Origin: Bifidobacterium breve
Lineage (GTDB): Bacteria > Actinomycetota > Actinomycetes > Nanopelagicales > Nanopelagicaceae
Length of the DNA stretch: 64,000 bases
Direction: 5' to 3'
NCBI GenBank assembly: GCA_945881945.1
Contig: CAMCVO010000006.1
Location: forward strand, 16,815-80,814
The translations under genes and the position numbers were made by a program. Each line of letters begins with the position of its first letter. The first letter of the stretch is position 1. Below, piece after piece: positions 9,685 through 16,836 of the stretch. The notes beneath the pieces were generated by a model. It made no database searches, had not been told where the DNA came from, and saw nothing but the letters and a program-made list of their open reading frames with translations.

Positions 9685-9698
9685 CCTGCTGTGGCAGG
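9685..9698 (+). other. Small hairpin in the rplS leader
   Basis: CCTGC-TGTG-GCAGG can form a five-pair stem with a four-base loop, 59 bases before the rplS ATG. No T-run follows, so it is not a terminator. It may belong to a ribosomal-protein leader or simply be chance; no known leader class was matched. Confidence 0.3.
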
Positions 9699-9756
9699 AT
9701 GTGCCCTCATTCAAAATAATTGATTGACCATTAAATTTAACGATTAGGACAAAACA

Positions 9757-10290
9757 ATGAACGTGTTAGATGCTGTTGATGCCGCCTCACTCCGTCAGGA
9801 CATCCCATCATTTCGTTCTGGCGATGAACTAAAGGTTCATGTGCGAGTTATTGAAGGTGCCAAGAGCCGTATTCAGGTTTTCCAAGGTGTAGTAATTGCT
9901 CGATCAGGTTCTGGAATTCGTGAGTCATTTACCATTCGTAAGATTTCTTACGGTGTTGGTGTGGAGCGAACCTTCCCAGTGCACACCCCAGTAATTGAAA
10001 GAATTGAAATTGTTCGTCACGGCTCAGCTCGTCGAGCCAAGCTTTACTACCTACGTAAGTTAACTGGTAAGGCAACAAAGATTAAAGAGCGTCGTGGTGC
10101 AGATGGTGAAATTATTGTCGAGCCAGAGTATGTGCCACCTGTAGTTTCTAAAAAGGTTGAGGTTCCAGTAGTTGCAGAGGCCGCACCAGTTGTTGAGGCA
10201 GTTGCAGAGGCAGCGCCAGTAGTAGAAGCAGTAGCCGAAGCCGCACCCGTTGCACCAGAGGCTGCAGCTGATTCAGATAAAAAAGAGTAA
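9757..10290 (+). CDS. rplS: Ribosomal protein L19 with Ala/Pro/Glu-rich C-terminal extension
   Basis: Large-subunit protein at the 30S-50S interface. The first about 115 residues are normal L19 ([20 protein letters not shown], then [22 protein letters not shown] and [12 protein letters not shown]). A further 60 residues follow, including three 10-residue repeats of the type [10 protein letters not shown] and an acidic end DSDKKE. ATG start at 9757 with AGGA 11 bases upstream. khpA begins four bases after its stop, and rimM and trmD follow. In most Actinobacteria rplS lies downstream of trmD and rpsP heads the cluster, so the order here is altered. Confidence 0.93.
   Translation: MNVLDAVDAASLRQDIPSFRSGDELKVHVRVIEGAKSRIQVFQGVVIARSGSGIRESFTIRKISYGVGVERTFPVHTPVIERIEIVRHGSARRAKLYYLRKLTGKATKIKERRGADGEIIVEPEYVPPVVSKKVEVPVVAEAAPVVEAVAEAAPVVEAVAEAAPVAPEAAADSDKKE
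10174..10260 (+). repeat. In-frame 30-base tandem repeats at the end of rplS
   Basis: Three consecutive units (10174-10203, 10204-10233, 10234-10260) encode [20 protein letters not shown] and AEAAPVAPE. The codons differ between units at many third positions while the amino acids are kept, which suggests selection on the protein rather than recent DNA duplication. Confidence 0.8.
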
Positions 10291-10293
10291 TTA

Positions 10294-10533
10294 ATGATTG
10301 ATGAAGCTTTAGAGCATTTAGTAAAAGGGATTGTTGATAATCCACAAGAGGTAGTTATCACTGAGAAAAGTTCACGTGGTGGCACAACACTTGAGGTAAG
10401 AGTTCATCCAGAGGATATTGGCAAGGTAATTGGCCGCAATGGTCGAACTGCTAAAGCACTTCGCACAGTGATTAGTGCACTAGCTGGTCGTTCAGTGCGA
10501 GTAGATCTAATCGAGGCTGACGAGGTCCGTTAA
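10294..10533 (+). CDS. khpA: KH-domain RNA-binding protein KhpA (YlqC)
   Basis: A 79-residue single KH-domain protein. The GxxG loop appears in VIGRNGRTAKALRTVI. KhpA binds RNA, often with KhpB, and affects cell division and ribosome-associated processes in Gram-positive bacteria. The usual neighbour order rpsP-khpA-rimM-trmD is kept on its 3' side, but rplS stands in the place of rpsP. Start ATG 10294. Confidence 0.92.
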   Translation: MIDEALEHLVKGIVDNPQEVVITEKSSRGGTTLEVRVHPEDIGKVIGRNGRTAKALRTVISALAGRSVRVDLIEADEVR

Positions 10534-10534
10534 T

Positions 10535-11035
10535 TTGCAACTTGTCGTAGGTCGCATTGGCCGCGCACATGGTGTTCTTGGCGAAGCAACAATTGATGTT
10601 CAAACCGATGATCCAGATTTACGGTTTAAAGTTGGAAGTAAATTAACTCTAGATTCAGGCCAAGAGTTAACAATCAAATCATCACGCTGGCATAACCAGA
10701 TACTCCTACTTGGATTTGAAGGAGTTAATGACCGCAATCAAATTGAAGCCTTACGTGATCAATTAATCTCATCCCAAGTGGATCTGTCACAGCTTGCCCC
10801 TGGTGAGTACCACTATCAACAATTAATCGGCTGCCAGGTTTATCTGCAAAACAATGAGTTGGTGGGTCAGGTTAGTGAGGTAGTAAAGCTGCCTGGGCAG
10901 GATCTGCTATCTGTTGATAAAAATGGCAGCCAGGTGCTGATTCCAATGGTGAAGCAGATTATTATCAGCATTGATATTTTAGCTAAAAAAATTGTAGTAA
11001 ATCCACCGGAAGGATTATTAGATGTTACAAATTGA
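10535..11035 (+). CDS. rimM: 16S rRNA processing protein RimM
   Basis: A 166-residue 30S maturation factor that binds ribosomal protein S19. The N-terminal RimM domain opens VVGRIGRAHGVLGEATI, and the PRC-barrel domain includes YHYQQLIGCQVY and LLSVDKNGSQVLIPMVKQII. Start is TTG 10535, one base after the khpA stop, so translation is probably coupled. The last 14 bases overlap trmD. Confidence 0.9.
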   Translation: MQLVVGRIGRAHGVLGEATIDVQTDDPDLRFKVGSKLTLDSGQELTIKSSRWHNQILLLGFEGVNDRNQIEALRDQLISSQVDLSQLAPGEYHYQQLIGCQVYLQNNELVGQVSEVVKLPGQDLLSVDKNGSQVLIPMVKQIIISIDILAKKIVVNPPEGLLDVTN

Positions 11036-11720
11036 TCTAATCTCAATCTTTCCAGATTACCTAACCCCATTAAACCTATCCCTACTTGGTAAGGCGCAGG
11101 AGAGATCCTTAATAAAAATTGCTATCCATGATTTAAGGGATCAGACCAAAGATGTGCACCATTCAGTAGATGACACCCCATATGGTGGCGGAGCAGGAAT
11201 GGTGATGTCACCTGAGCCGTGGGGCAAAGCAATTGATGCGATTACTAATGAGAAAGATCAGGTTGATTTAATTATTTTAACTCCAGCAGGCAAGAGATTT
11301 AATCAGCAGATGGCGATGGAGTTTTCAAAGAAATCACATCTTATTTTTGCCTGCGGCAGGTATGAAGGAATCGATGCCAGGGTAGGTCAATATTATGCTG
11401 GTAAAAATAACTTTAAAGTTCATGAGGTTTCAATTGGTGATTATGTGTTAGGTGGCGGTGAGGTAGCGGCAATGGTGATAATTGAAGCTAGCACCAGATT
11501 AATTCCAGGTGTCTTAGGAAATCCTGAATCATTAAAAGAGGAATCCCACTCAATTTCATCAGATGATTTGATATTGGTTGAGTATCCAAATTACACAAAG
11601 CCGGCAAATTGGCGGGGGATAGATGTGCCAGAGGTTTTGCTCTCAGGAAATCATGGGCAGATTGCTAAGTGGCGGCTTGAGCAGGCTGAGCGTCGGACAA
11701 ATCAACTTAAGCAGGAATAA
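11022..11720 (+). CDS. trmD: tRNA (guanine-N1)-methyltransferase TrmD
   Basis: SAM-dependent enzyme that methylates G37 of tRNAs to prevent frameshifting. The trefoil-knot SPOUT motifs are clear: SIFPDYL, DDTPYGGGAGMVM, FACGRYEGIDARV, and SIGDYVLGGGEVAAM. With 232 residues it has the usual length. It overlaps the end of rimM by 14 bases and ends the rplS-khpA-rimM-trmD cluster. Confidence 0.95.
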   Translation: MLQIDLISIFPDYLTPLNLSLLGKAQERSLIKIAIHDLRDQTKDVHHSVDDTPYGGGAGMVMSPEPWGKAIDAITNEKDQVDLIILTPAGKRFNQQMAMEFSKKSHLIFACGRYEGIDARVGQYYAGKNNFKVHEVSIGDYVLGGGEVAAMVIIEASTRLIPGVLGNPESLKEESHSISSDDLILVEYPNYTKPANWRGIDVPEVLLSGNHGQIAKWRLEQAERRTNQLKQE

Positions 11721-11765
11721 TCCCGACACGCCTAGCGTTGATTAGGTACATCGATCTCTAATAGG

Positions 11766-11792
11766 GGATTATCCGCCCAGTTGGGGTAATCC
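11766..11792 (+). other. Stem-loop between trmD and the DUF4193 gene
   Basis: GGATTA (11766-11771) pairs with TAATCC (11787-11792), and CCC (11776-11778) with GGG (11783-11785) inside, leaving the loop AGTT. No T-run follows, so it is probably not a simple intrinsic terminator. It could be a 5' leader structure of the next gene. Confidence 0.35.
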
Positions 11793-11832
11793 TTACACCA
11801 AAGATATTAAAGCGAGTTTTACTTAAATTTTT

Positions 11833-11841
11833 AAAGGAGGT
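11833..11841 (+). promoter_or_regulatory. Near-perfect Shine-Dalgarno AAAGGAGGT
   Basis: AAAGGAGGT is almost fully complementary to the 16S 3' end and lies 2 and 5 bases before the tandem ATGs at 11844 and 11847. It is the strongest ribosome-binding site in the window and suggests high expression of the DUF4193 protein. Confidence 0.8.
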
Positions 11842-11846
11842 GGATG

Positions 11847-12143
11847 ATGGCTACAGATTATGACACCCCCAGAAAAACCGATGAAGAGTTACATGAGGAA
11901 TCCTTAGAAGAGTTAAAGGCTCGTCGTGCTGATGCTCAATCAGGTCAGGTAGATATTGATGAAGCAGAGGCAGCAGAAAGTCTTGAACTTCCAGGAGCAG
12001 ATTTATCTGGTGAAGAGTTGACGGTGAAGGTTGTTCCTAAGCAAGAAGATGAGTTCACCTGTAGCCGTTGTTTCTTGGTCAAACACATTGGTCAGCGCGC
12101 TCGCGGAGAAGGTCCGAAGGCAGTTTGCCAAGATTGTAATTAA
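11847..12143 (+). CDS. DUF4193 family zinc-ribbon-like protein
   Basis: A 98-residue acidic protein of a family restricted to Actinobacteria. The N-terminus MATDYDTPRKTDEELHEESLEELKARR is the family hallmark. The C-terminus has CSRCFLVKH and CQDC, two CxxC pairs likely to bind zinc. Function is unknown. ATG 11847 gives the conserved MATDYD start; ATG 11844 directly precedes it. Its stop shares TTAA with the convergent DUF3093 gene. Confidence 0.85.
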   Translation: MATDYDTPRKTDEELHEESLEELKARRADAQSGQVDIDEAEAAESLELPGADLSGEELTVKVVPKQEDEFTCSRCFLVKHIGQRARGEGPKAVCQDCN

Positions 12144-12589
12144 TTTAATTTACTAGCTAATAGTTTTGCTTTTCTGCTTGAAATCAGCCAGTAGGGTGTT
12201 GGATCTTTTTTATCATTAATCTCAACCTTAACTCCAGTTGAAACCCAAAATCTTGTGCCATTAAATGCTGCCGGATCTGCATCACGGCCACGAAGTTTTG
12301 AGAAATCTGCCTTGTTTAATGGCGTTGCTTTCTTAAGATACTTACTTTCGATTTTCGCATTTCCTACATAAAGCCAGTCATTAATGAGTACCGTCTCTAA
12401 TGCGAACTTATTGTTGCTATAGACCAATGCTCCAGTAATCAGTACGGTAATCATGATCGCAGCTAGATGGCCAAAGGGTGCCCAAAAAGTTAAGTAGATC
12501 GAACCCACCATCATCGCCAGAAAGAGCCATAACCAAAGCGGCCAAACTATTCGTTCAGCAAACTCAGATTTGGAATTAGATCTAGCCAT
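12140..12589 (-). CDS. DUF3093 family membrane protein
   Basis: A 149-residue actinobacterial protein with two N-terminal membrane segments (about residues 13-32 and 37-55) and a soluble C-terminal domain with PAAFNGTRFWVSTGVKVEI and a closing RKAKLLASKL. Function is unknown; it is a regular neighbour of DUF4193 and dut. The frame is open to 12679, but ATG 12589 (MARSNSKSEF) is supported by a -10-like TATCCT 7 bases upstream. Confidence 0.8.
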   Translation of the reverse strand: MARSNSKSEFAERIVWPLWLWLFLAMMVGSIYLTFWAPFGHLAAIMITVLITGALVYSNNKFALETVLINDWLYVGNAKIESKYLKKATPLNKADFSKLRGRDADPAAFNGTRFWVSTGVKVEINDKKDPTPYWLISSRKAKLLASKLN

Positions 12590-12596
12590 GGCATAA

Positions 12597-12602
12597 AGGA
12601 TA
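12597..12602 (-). promoter_or_regulatory. -10 element (TATCCT) for a leaderless DUF3093 transcript
   Basis: On the minus strand TATCCT is separated from ATG 12589 by 7 bases, the spacing expected when transcription starts at the A of the ATG. It overlaps the opposing plus-strand -10 element by two bases. Confidence 0.6.
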
Positions 12603-12606
12603 CGCT
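12601..12606 (+). promoter_or_regulatory. -10 element (TACGCT) for a leaderless thioesterase transcript
   Basis: TACGCT is followed by TGACCC and then ATG 12613. The 6-base gap predicts a transcript that begins at the start codon. Confidence 0.6.
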
Positions 12607-12612
12607 TGACCC

Positions 12613-13197
12613 ATGGCACGTATTGCATCCACCACTCCACCAGAGGATGCGGTGATGCCAGCAAGACATCCCAAGGCACCAGCTATTGGCTCGCAAATTC
12701 CATCTCACTTTGGTTTCTGTTTTGGTTGTGGGGAGTTACATAAAACAGGATTACATTTTGTTGCTAAAGCTGGAAAAGAATTAGATTTAACTGGCAGCTT
12801 TACCGTTACCGAGAATCATCAAGGTGCCCCTGGGCTAGCCCATGGTGGATTGCTATCACTTGCTTTTGATGAAGCACTTGGAAAGTTAATGTGGCTAATT
12901 AGAACTCCGGCGGTTACTGGCCGACTAGAAACAGATTTTTTACTCCCAGTTCCGATGGGCCGCACACTTTATATTGATGCAAAAATTACTGGACAAGCTG
13001 GGCGAAAAATTTATACCGAGGCTGAAGGAAGACTAGATTCACCAACAGGTGAAATTGCTGTGAAAGCTGCTGCTTTGTACATTGCTGTTCCAATGGAGCA
13101 TTTTATAAAGAATTTAACTGAGCAATATAAGGATCACTTGGTTGAGCACCCTGAACTAATGGCATTTGTTGACCCAGATTTTGATGTAAATCCATGA
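12613..13197 (+). CDS. Hotdog-fold thioesterase (PaaI/4HBT family)
   Basis: A 194-residue protein with one hotdog domain. Typical features are FGFCFGCG near residue 35, the conserved GLAHGGLLSLAFDEALG helix of acyl-CoA thioesterases, and RLETDFLLPVPMGRTLYIDAKI. It probably hydrolyses an acyl-CoA, but the substrate is unknown. The gene overlaps dut by four bases (ATGA-type junction), so the two are likely co-transcribed with DUF3159. Start ATG 12613 is supported by the -10 element six bases upstream. Confidence 0.8.
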   Translation: MARIASTTPPEDAVMPARHPKAPAIGSQIPSHFGFCFGCGELHKTGLHFVAKAGKELDLTGSFTVTENHQGAPGLAHGGLLSLAFDEALGKLMWLIRTPAVTGRLETDFLLPVPMGRTLYIDAKITGQAGRKIYTEAEGRLDSPTGEIAVKAAALYIAVPMEHFIKNLTEQYKDHLVEHPELMAFVDPDFDVNP

Positions 13198-13628
13198 TGG
13201 CTGTATTAATAAAAAGACTTGATCCAAGTGTGCCACTTCCAACCTATGCAAAGGCTGGTGATGCTGGGGCTGATCTAACAACTCGAATTGATTTCACAAT
13301 TAATCCTGGTGAGCGAATGCTTATACCCACTGGCATAAGCATTGCACTTCCAAATGGTTATGTTGCACTGGTGCATCCAAGATCTGGGTTAGCGATCAAG
13401 CATGGAATATCAATGGTCAATACTCCTGGAACAATTGATGCTGGCTATCGTGGCGAGCTTCAAGTTATTTTGATCAATCATGATTTAGCTCAATCTGTTT
13501 CATTTAAAAAAGGGGATCGAATTGCACAACTAGTTATTCAAAAAGTAGAACACGCAGATTTTGTCGAGGTTGAGAATCTGCCAGGCTCTGAAAGGTCAGT
13601 TGATGGATTTGGATCAACGGGAAAATGA
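13194..13628 (+). CDS. dut: dUTP diphosphatase
   Basis: Trimeric dUTPase of 144 residues that hydrolyses dUTP to dUMP and keeps uracil out of DNA. All five motifs are visible: AGDAGADL (1), PRSGLAIKHG (2), GTIDAGYRGEL (3), GDRIAQLVI (4) and RSVDGFGSTG (5, C-terminal). ATG 13194 and ATG 13197 are both possible starts. It overlaps both neighbours by about four bases. Confidence 0.96.
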   Translation: MMAVLIKRLDPSVPLPTYAKAGDAGADLTTRIDFTINPGERMLIPTGISIALPNGYVALVHPRSGLAIKHGISMVNTPGTIDAGYRGELQVILINHDLAQSVSFKKGDRIAQLVIQKVEHADFVEVENLPGSERSVDGFGSTGK

Positions 13629-14248
13629 GTTACCAGGGCGAGGGTGCTGATAAGGACAAGGTTGTTAATGCCTTAGGAGGCAAAAAAGGGTTAATCGATT
13701 CAGGGCTTCCTTCTCTTGTTTTCTTGCTTGTTTTCAATCTGTCTAATCAAAATATCAATACTGCAATTTATGCAGCACTGACACTTTCAATTGTTTTAAC
13801 CTTGCTTCGACTAATCAAACGAGAAACATTGCAACATGCTTTCTCTGGTTTAGTTGGTGTTGGAATTTGTGCCCTTATCGCTCGGCGAAGTGGAAATGCA
13901 GCAGATTTTTACCTGCCAGGATTGTGGATAAATGCTGGATATGCTTTTTTATACGCCATAACAAATCTGTTGAAGTTGCCGCTTTTGGGAGTACTGCTTG
14001 GACCGATTTTGGGTGAAAATTTGATGTGGCGAAAAGATCCAGCAAGATTAAGTGCGTATATAAGAGCAGGTTGGCTATGGGTAGCAATGTTTACAGCTCG
14101 ACTTGTAATTCAGTACCCACTTTACACCAGTGGAAATGTGAATGCACTTGGAACTGCACGATTGATTATGGGTTACCCACTATTTATTTTGACCGCTTGG
14201 GGTACTTGGCAGGTTTTGAGAAAAACACCAACTACAAAGATTAATTAA
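13625..14248 (+). CDS. DUF3159 family membrane protein
   Basis: A 207-residue integral membrane protein with about five or six hydrophobic segments (for example LPSLVFLLVFNLSNQ and AALTLSIVLTLLRLI) and the conserved family segment GLVGVGICALIARRSGNAADFYLPG. Function is unknown; the family is actinobacterial and regularly follows dut. It overlaps dut by four bases and shares the stop tetranucleotide TTAA with the convergent trkA gene. Confidence 0.85.
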   Translation: MSYQGEGADKDKVVNALGGKKGLIDSGLPSLVFLLVFNLSNQNINTAIYAALTLSIVLTLLRLIKRETLQHAFSGLVGVGICALIARRSGNAADFYLPGLWINAGYAFLYAITNLLKLPLLGVLLGPILGENLMWRKDPARLSAYIRAGWLWVAMFTARLVIQYPLYTSGNVNALGTARLIMGYPLFILTAWGTWQVLRKTPTTKIN

Positions 14249-14898
14249 ATAAAACAAGCCTTTAATAGCTCTTCAGCTTTGGCCGAGGCGACAAAGATTA
14301 ATTCATCACCAGCTGCAAATACATCATGGTCTTTTGGTGTAATTACATGACCATCTCTTACAATTGCTGCAATGCTGGCATCTTCTGGAAGTTCTACCTC
14401 TCCAACAGTTTTACCACAGCAGGCGGCAGTATCGGGTAGTGTGATTTCAACTAGATTGGCCTCACCCTTTCGAATTGAAAATAAACGAACCACATCACCA
14501 ACACTTACTGCTTCCTCTACTAGCGCTGAAATAATTCTTGGGGTAGAAACTGCGACATCAACGCCCCATGATGAATCAAACATCCACTCATTCTTTGGGT
14601 GATTAACGCGGGCAACTACTCTTGGAACGCCATACTCAGTTTTTCCTAGTAATGAGGCAACAAGATTAACTTTGTCATCTCCTGTTGCGGCAACCAACAC
14701 CTGACACCCATCTAATTTTGCTTGATCTAGTGCGGTGATTTCACAGGCGTCAGCCAATAACCATTCAGCACTTGGTACAGAGTCCATTTTTAAGGCCTTT
14801 GGATCCTTATCAATCAAAAGCACTTGGTGCCCATTTCCCAAAAGCTCTCGAGCTATCGCTCGCCCTACGTTTCCAGCTCCTGCAATCGCAATTCTCAT
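14245..14898 (-). CDS. TrkA-family potassium-uptake regulator (CeoC-like)
   Basis: A 217-residue RCK protein. The N-terminal Rossmann domain begins MRIAIAGAGNVGRAIAREL with the GxGxxG nucleotide motif and LLIDKD acidic end. The C-terminal TrkA-C domain includes VELPEDASIAAIVRDGHVITP. Such proteins form a cytoplasmic ring that gates a Trk/Ktr potassium channel. The channel subunit is not in this window. It follows its paralogue with a TAATG stop-start overlap. Confidence 0.88.
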   Translation of the reverse strand: MRIAIAGAGNVGRAIARELLGNGHQVLLIDKDPKALKMDSVPSAEWLLADACEITALDQAKLDGCQVLVAATGDDKVNLVASLLGKTEYGVPRVVARVNHPKNEWMFDSSWGVDVAVSTPRIISALVEEAVSVGDVVRLFSIRKGEANLVEITLPDTAACCGKTVGEVELPEDASIAAIVRDGHVITPKDHDVFAAGDELIFVASAKAEELLKACFI

Positions 14899-15560
14899 TA
14901 CGCACCAGCCGGAGATTTAGCTAATGTCTTTTCAACTTGCAAAACTTGTTTCTCATTTACTAATAGGTGTACCAAATCACCTTCCTGTAAAACTGTATGC
15001 TCATTTGGCAGAATTGCTTCGCCAAGCCTGGTGATAAATGCAACTCTTGCATCCGTATTCTTCTCAATTAACAAAATTGATTCTCCGTACCACTCTTTAT
15101 GCAGACTAGCCTCAACTAATTGCACTGTTCCAGTGGCATCGCGCCATTCTGATTTCGTACCGTCTGGAGCAAGTCGTCGCATAATTTGATCAGTTGTCCA
15201 TAGCACGGTTGCTACCGTAGGGACTCCTAAGCGTTGGTAAATCTCCGCCCTACCTGGATCATAAATTCGCGCAACCACATTTTTAACACCAAATGTTTCT
15301 CTGGCCACTCTGGCTGCCAAAATATTTGAGTTGTCACCATTGGAAACAGCGGCGAAGGCATCAGCTTTTTCGATACCTGCATCCAATAGAGTGTCGCGAT
15401 CAAAACCCACGCCAGCCACCGTGCGGCCATTGAATTGCGCGCCCAAACGACGGAATGCTTCTCGGTTTTGGTCGATTACTGCGACTGTATGACCAGATTT
15501 CTCCAGAGCTACTGCAAGGGTAGATCCGACTCGACCACAACCCATTATTACTACGTGCAC
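14898..15560 (-). CDS. TrkA-family potassium-uptake regulator (CeoB-like)
   Basis: Paralogue of the preceding RCK protein, about 220 residues, with MHVVIMGCGRVGSTLAVALEK at the N-terminus and a TrkA-C domain (LVEASLHKEWYGESILLI). Actinobacteria usually carry these two genes as a pair. Start placed at GTG 15560 because a -10-like TAAGTT lies 7 bases upstream; TTG 15569 is the alternative. It is divergent from the RNA methyltransferase gene. Confidence 0.87.
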   Translation of the reverse strand: MHVVIMGCGRVGSTLAVALEKSGHTVAVIDQNREAFRRLGAQFNGRTVAGVGFDRDTLLDAGIEKADAFAAVSNGDNSNILAARVARETFGVKNVVARIYDPGRAEIYQRLGVPTVATVLWTTDQIMRRLAPDGTKSEWRDATGTVQLVEASLHKEWYGESILLIEKNTDARVAFITRLGEAILPNEHTVLQEGDLVHLLVNEKQVLQVEKTLAKSPAGA

Positions 15561-15567
15561 AAAGCAC

Positions 15568-15573
15568 AACTTA
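15568..15573 (-). promoter_or_regulatory. -10 element (TAAGTT) for the trkA pair
   Basis: On the minus strand TAAGTT lies 7 bases before GTG 15560, consistent with a leaderless transcript. Confidence 0.5.
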
Positions 15574-15579
15574 CACCCA

Positions 15580-15585
15580 TAGGCT
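15580..15585 (+). promoter_or_regulatory. -10 element (TAGGCT) for the RNA methyltransferase
   Basis: TAGGCT is separated from ATG 15593 by 7 bases, consistent with a leaderless transcript divergent from the trkA pair. Confidence 0.55.
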
Positions 15586-15592
15586 CCGCTCT

Positions 15593-16798
15593 ATGGAATC
15601 AAACGCTCAGGAGCGGTTAAAAGTAGGCCAGGTTGTCCAGGTTGAGATTGGCTCAGTCGCACATGGCGGACACTTTGTTGCAAGGTATAACGGACAAGTT
15701 ATTTTTGTTAGACATGGGATTACTAGTGAAATTGCAAATATAAAAATTACATCAGTGAGCTCCAAGATTGCCCACGCTGATCTCATTGAAGTAGTTCAAG
15801 CCAGCCCAAATCGTGTTAATCCGCCATGCTCATATGCAGGAAGTTGCGGTGGCTGCGATTTTCAGCACATAAATCTGGTTGCTCAGAGAAGTTTTAAATC
15901 AGAGATTATTAAAGAACAATTCTTAAGAATTGGAAAGATGGATTTGGTAGCCCTTGGATTTGAGGTGAATGTAAAAGCTGTGGAGCCAGCAGATGGATTA
16001 CATTGGCGCACCCGCATGGACTTTGCAGTCTCTAGCAATGGCCGCATAGGACTATTCGGTGCTCGAAGTAATGAAGTGGTGGAGATAAAGGATTGTTTAA
16101 TTGCAGACTCGCGTATGAATGTAAGTGAATTAGCTACTAGAGAGTGGAAGTCAGATCCAAGGGTTGAGGTGGCGGTTTCAAGCACTAATGAGGTTTCAAT
16201 TACTAGATCTGGCAGAAGTATTAGTGGTCCTACCCAACTTGTTGAACAGGTAGGCCCTAACTCACTCAAGATTTCGCCATCAGCATTTTGGCAAAGTCAT
16301 AAAGCAGCACCTGTTGAATTAGTAAAAGCATGTTTACTTCAAATCGGAGCAAAACCAGGAGATCATGTTTTAGATCTCTACTCCGGAGTTGGATTATTTG
16401 CTTCAGCATTGCTCAAAGAGGTTGGTGAACGAGGATTTGTTACCTTGATTGAGAGCGATAAAACTGCAGTTGCAGATGCAAGAAGAATTTTCTCCGGTAA
16501 AGAGAATGTCAAGATTTTGCAAGGTTTAGTAGCGCAGCAGCTGCCAATTGTTAAAAAAGCAGATTTAATTTTATTGGATCCACCTAGAACCGGTGCTGGA
16601 GATGTTGCAATTAAACAAATGATTAAATCCAAACCACGTAAAATTGTTTATGTCGCTTGTGATCCAGCAGCTTTGGCACGTGATGCAAAAATATTGGCAG
16701 ATGCTGGTTATAAGTTAGATCACATTGAAGCCTTTGATCTTTTCCCAATGACCCAGCACATAGAGTGCGTGGCTGGATTTTCACCAGCAAAGAGATAG
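15593..16798 (+). CDS. TRAM-domain 23S rRNA/tRNA (uracil-5-)-methyltransferase-like enzyme (RumA/TrmA family)
   Basis: A 401-residue class I SAM-dependent RNA methyltransferase. The N-terminal TRAM domain ([19 protein letters not shown]) is followed by an Fe-S-type cysteine cluster ([14 protein letters not shown]). The SAM site is [12 protein letters not shown], and [10 protein letters not shown] plus [10 protein letters not shown] holds the catalytic Cys region typical of RumA/TrmA. It probably makes 5-methyluridine in rRNA or tRNA; the exact position is not decidable here. In many Actinobacteria a permease gene separates it from the trkA pair; that gene is absent. Confidence 0.87.
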   Translation: MESNAQERLKVGQVVQVEIGSVAHGGHFVARYNGQVIFVRHGITSEIANIKITSVSSKIAHADLIEVVQASPNRVNPPCSYAGSCGGCDFQHINLVAQRSFKSEIIKEQFLRIGKMDLVALGFEVNVKAVEPADGLHWRTRMDFAVSSNGRIGLFGARSNEVVEIKDCLIADSRMNVSELATREWKSDPRVEVAVSSTNEVSITRSGRSISGPTQLVEQVGPNSLKISPSAFWQSHKAAPVELVKACLLQIGAKPGDHVLDLYSGVGLFASALLKEVGERGFVTLIESDKTAVADARRIFSGKENVKILQGLVAQQLPIVKKADLILLDPPRTGAGDVAIKQMIKSKPRKIVYVACDPAALARDAKILADAGYKLDHIEAFDLFPMTQHIECVAGFSPAKR

Positions 16799-16836
16799 GA
16801 TTAATCCAGAATTACACAGGAAAGAGGTGTGGAGCA

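Noticed and set aside
10047..10385. Minus-strand open frame opposite the end of rplS
   Set aside because: It is a low-complexity Ala/Thr/Ser shadow of the rplS repeats, without a ribosome-binding site or family match.
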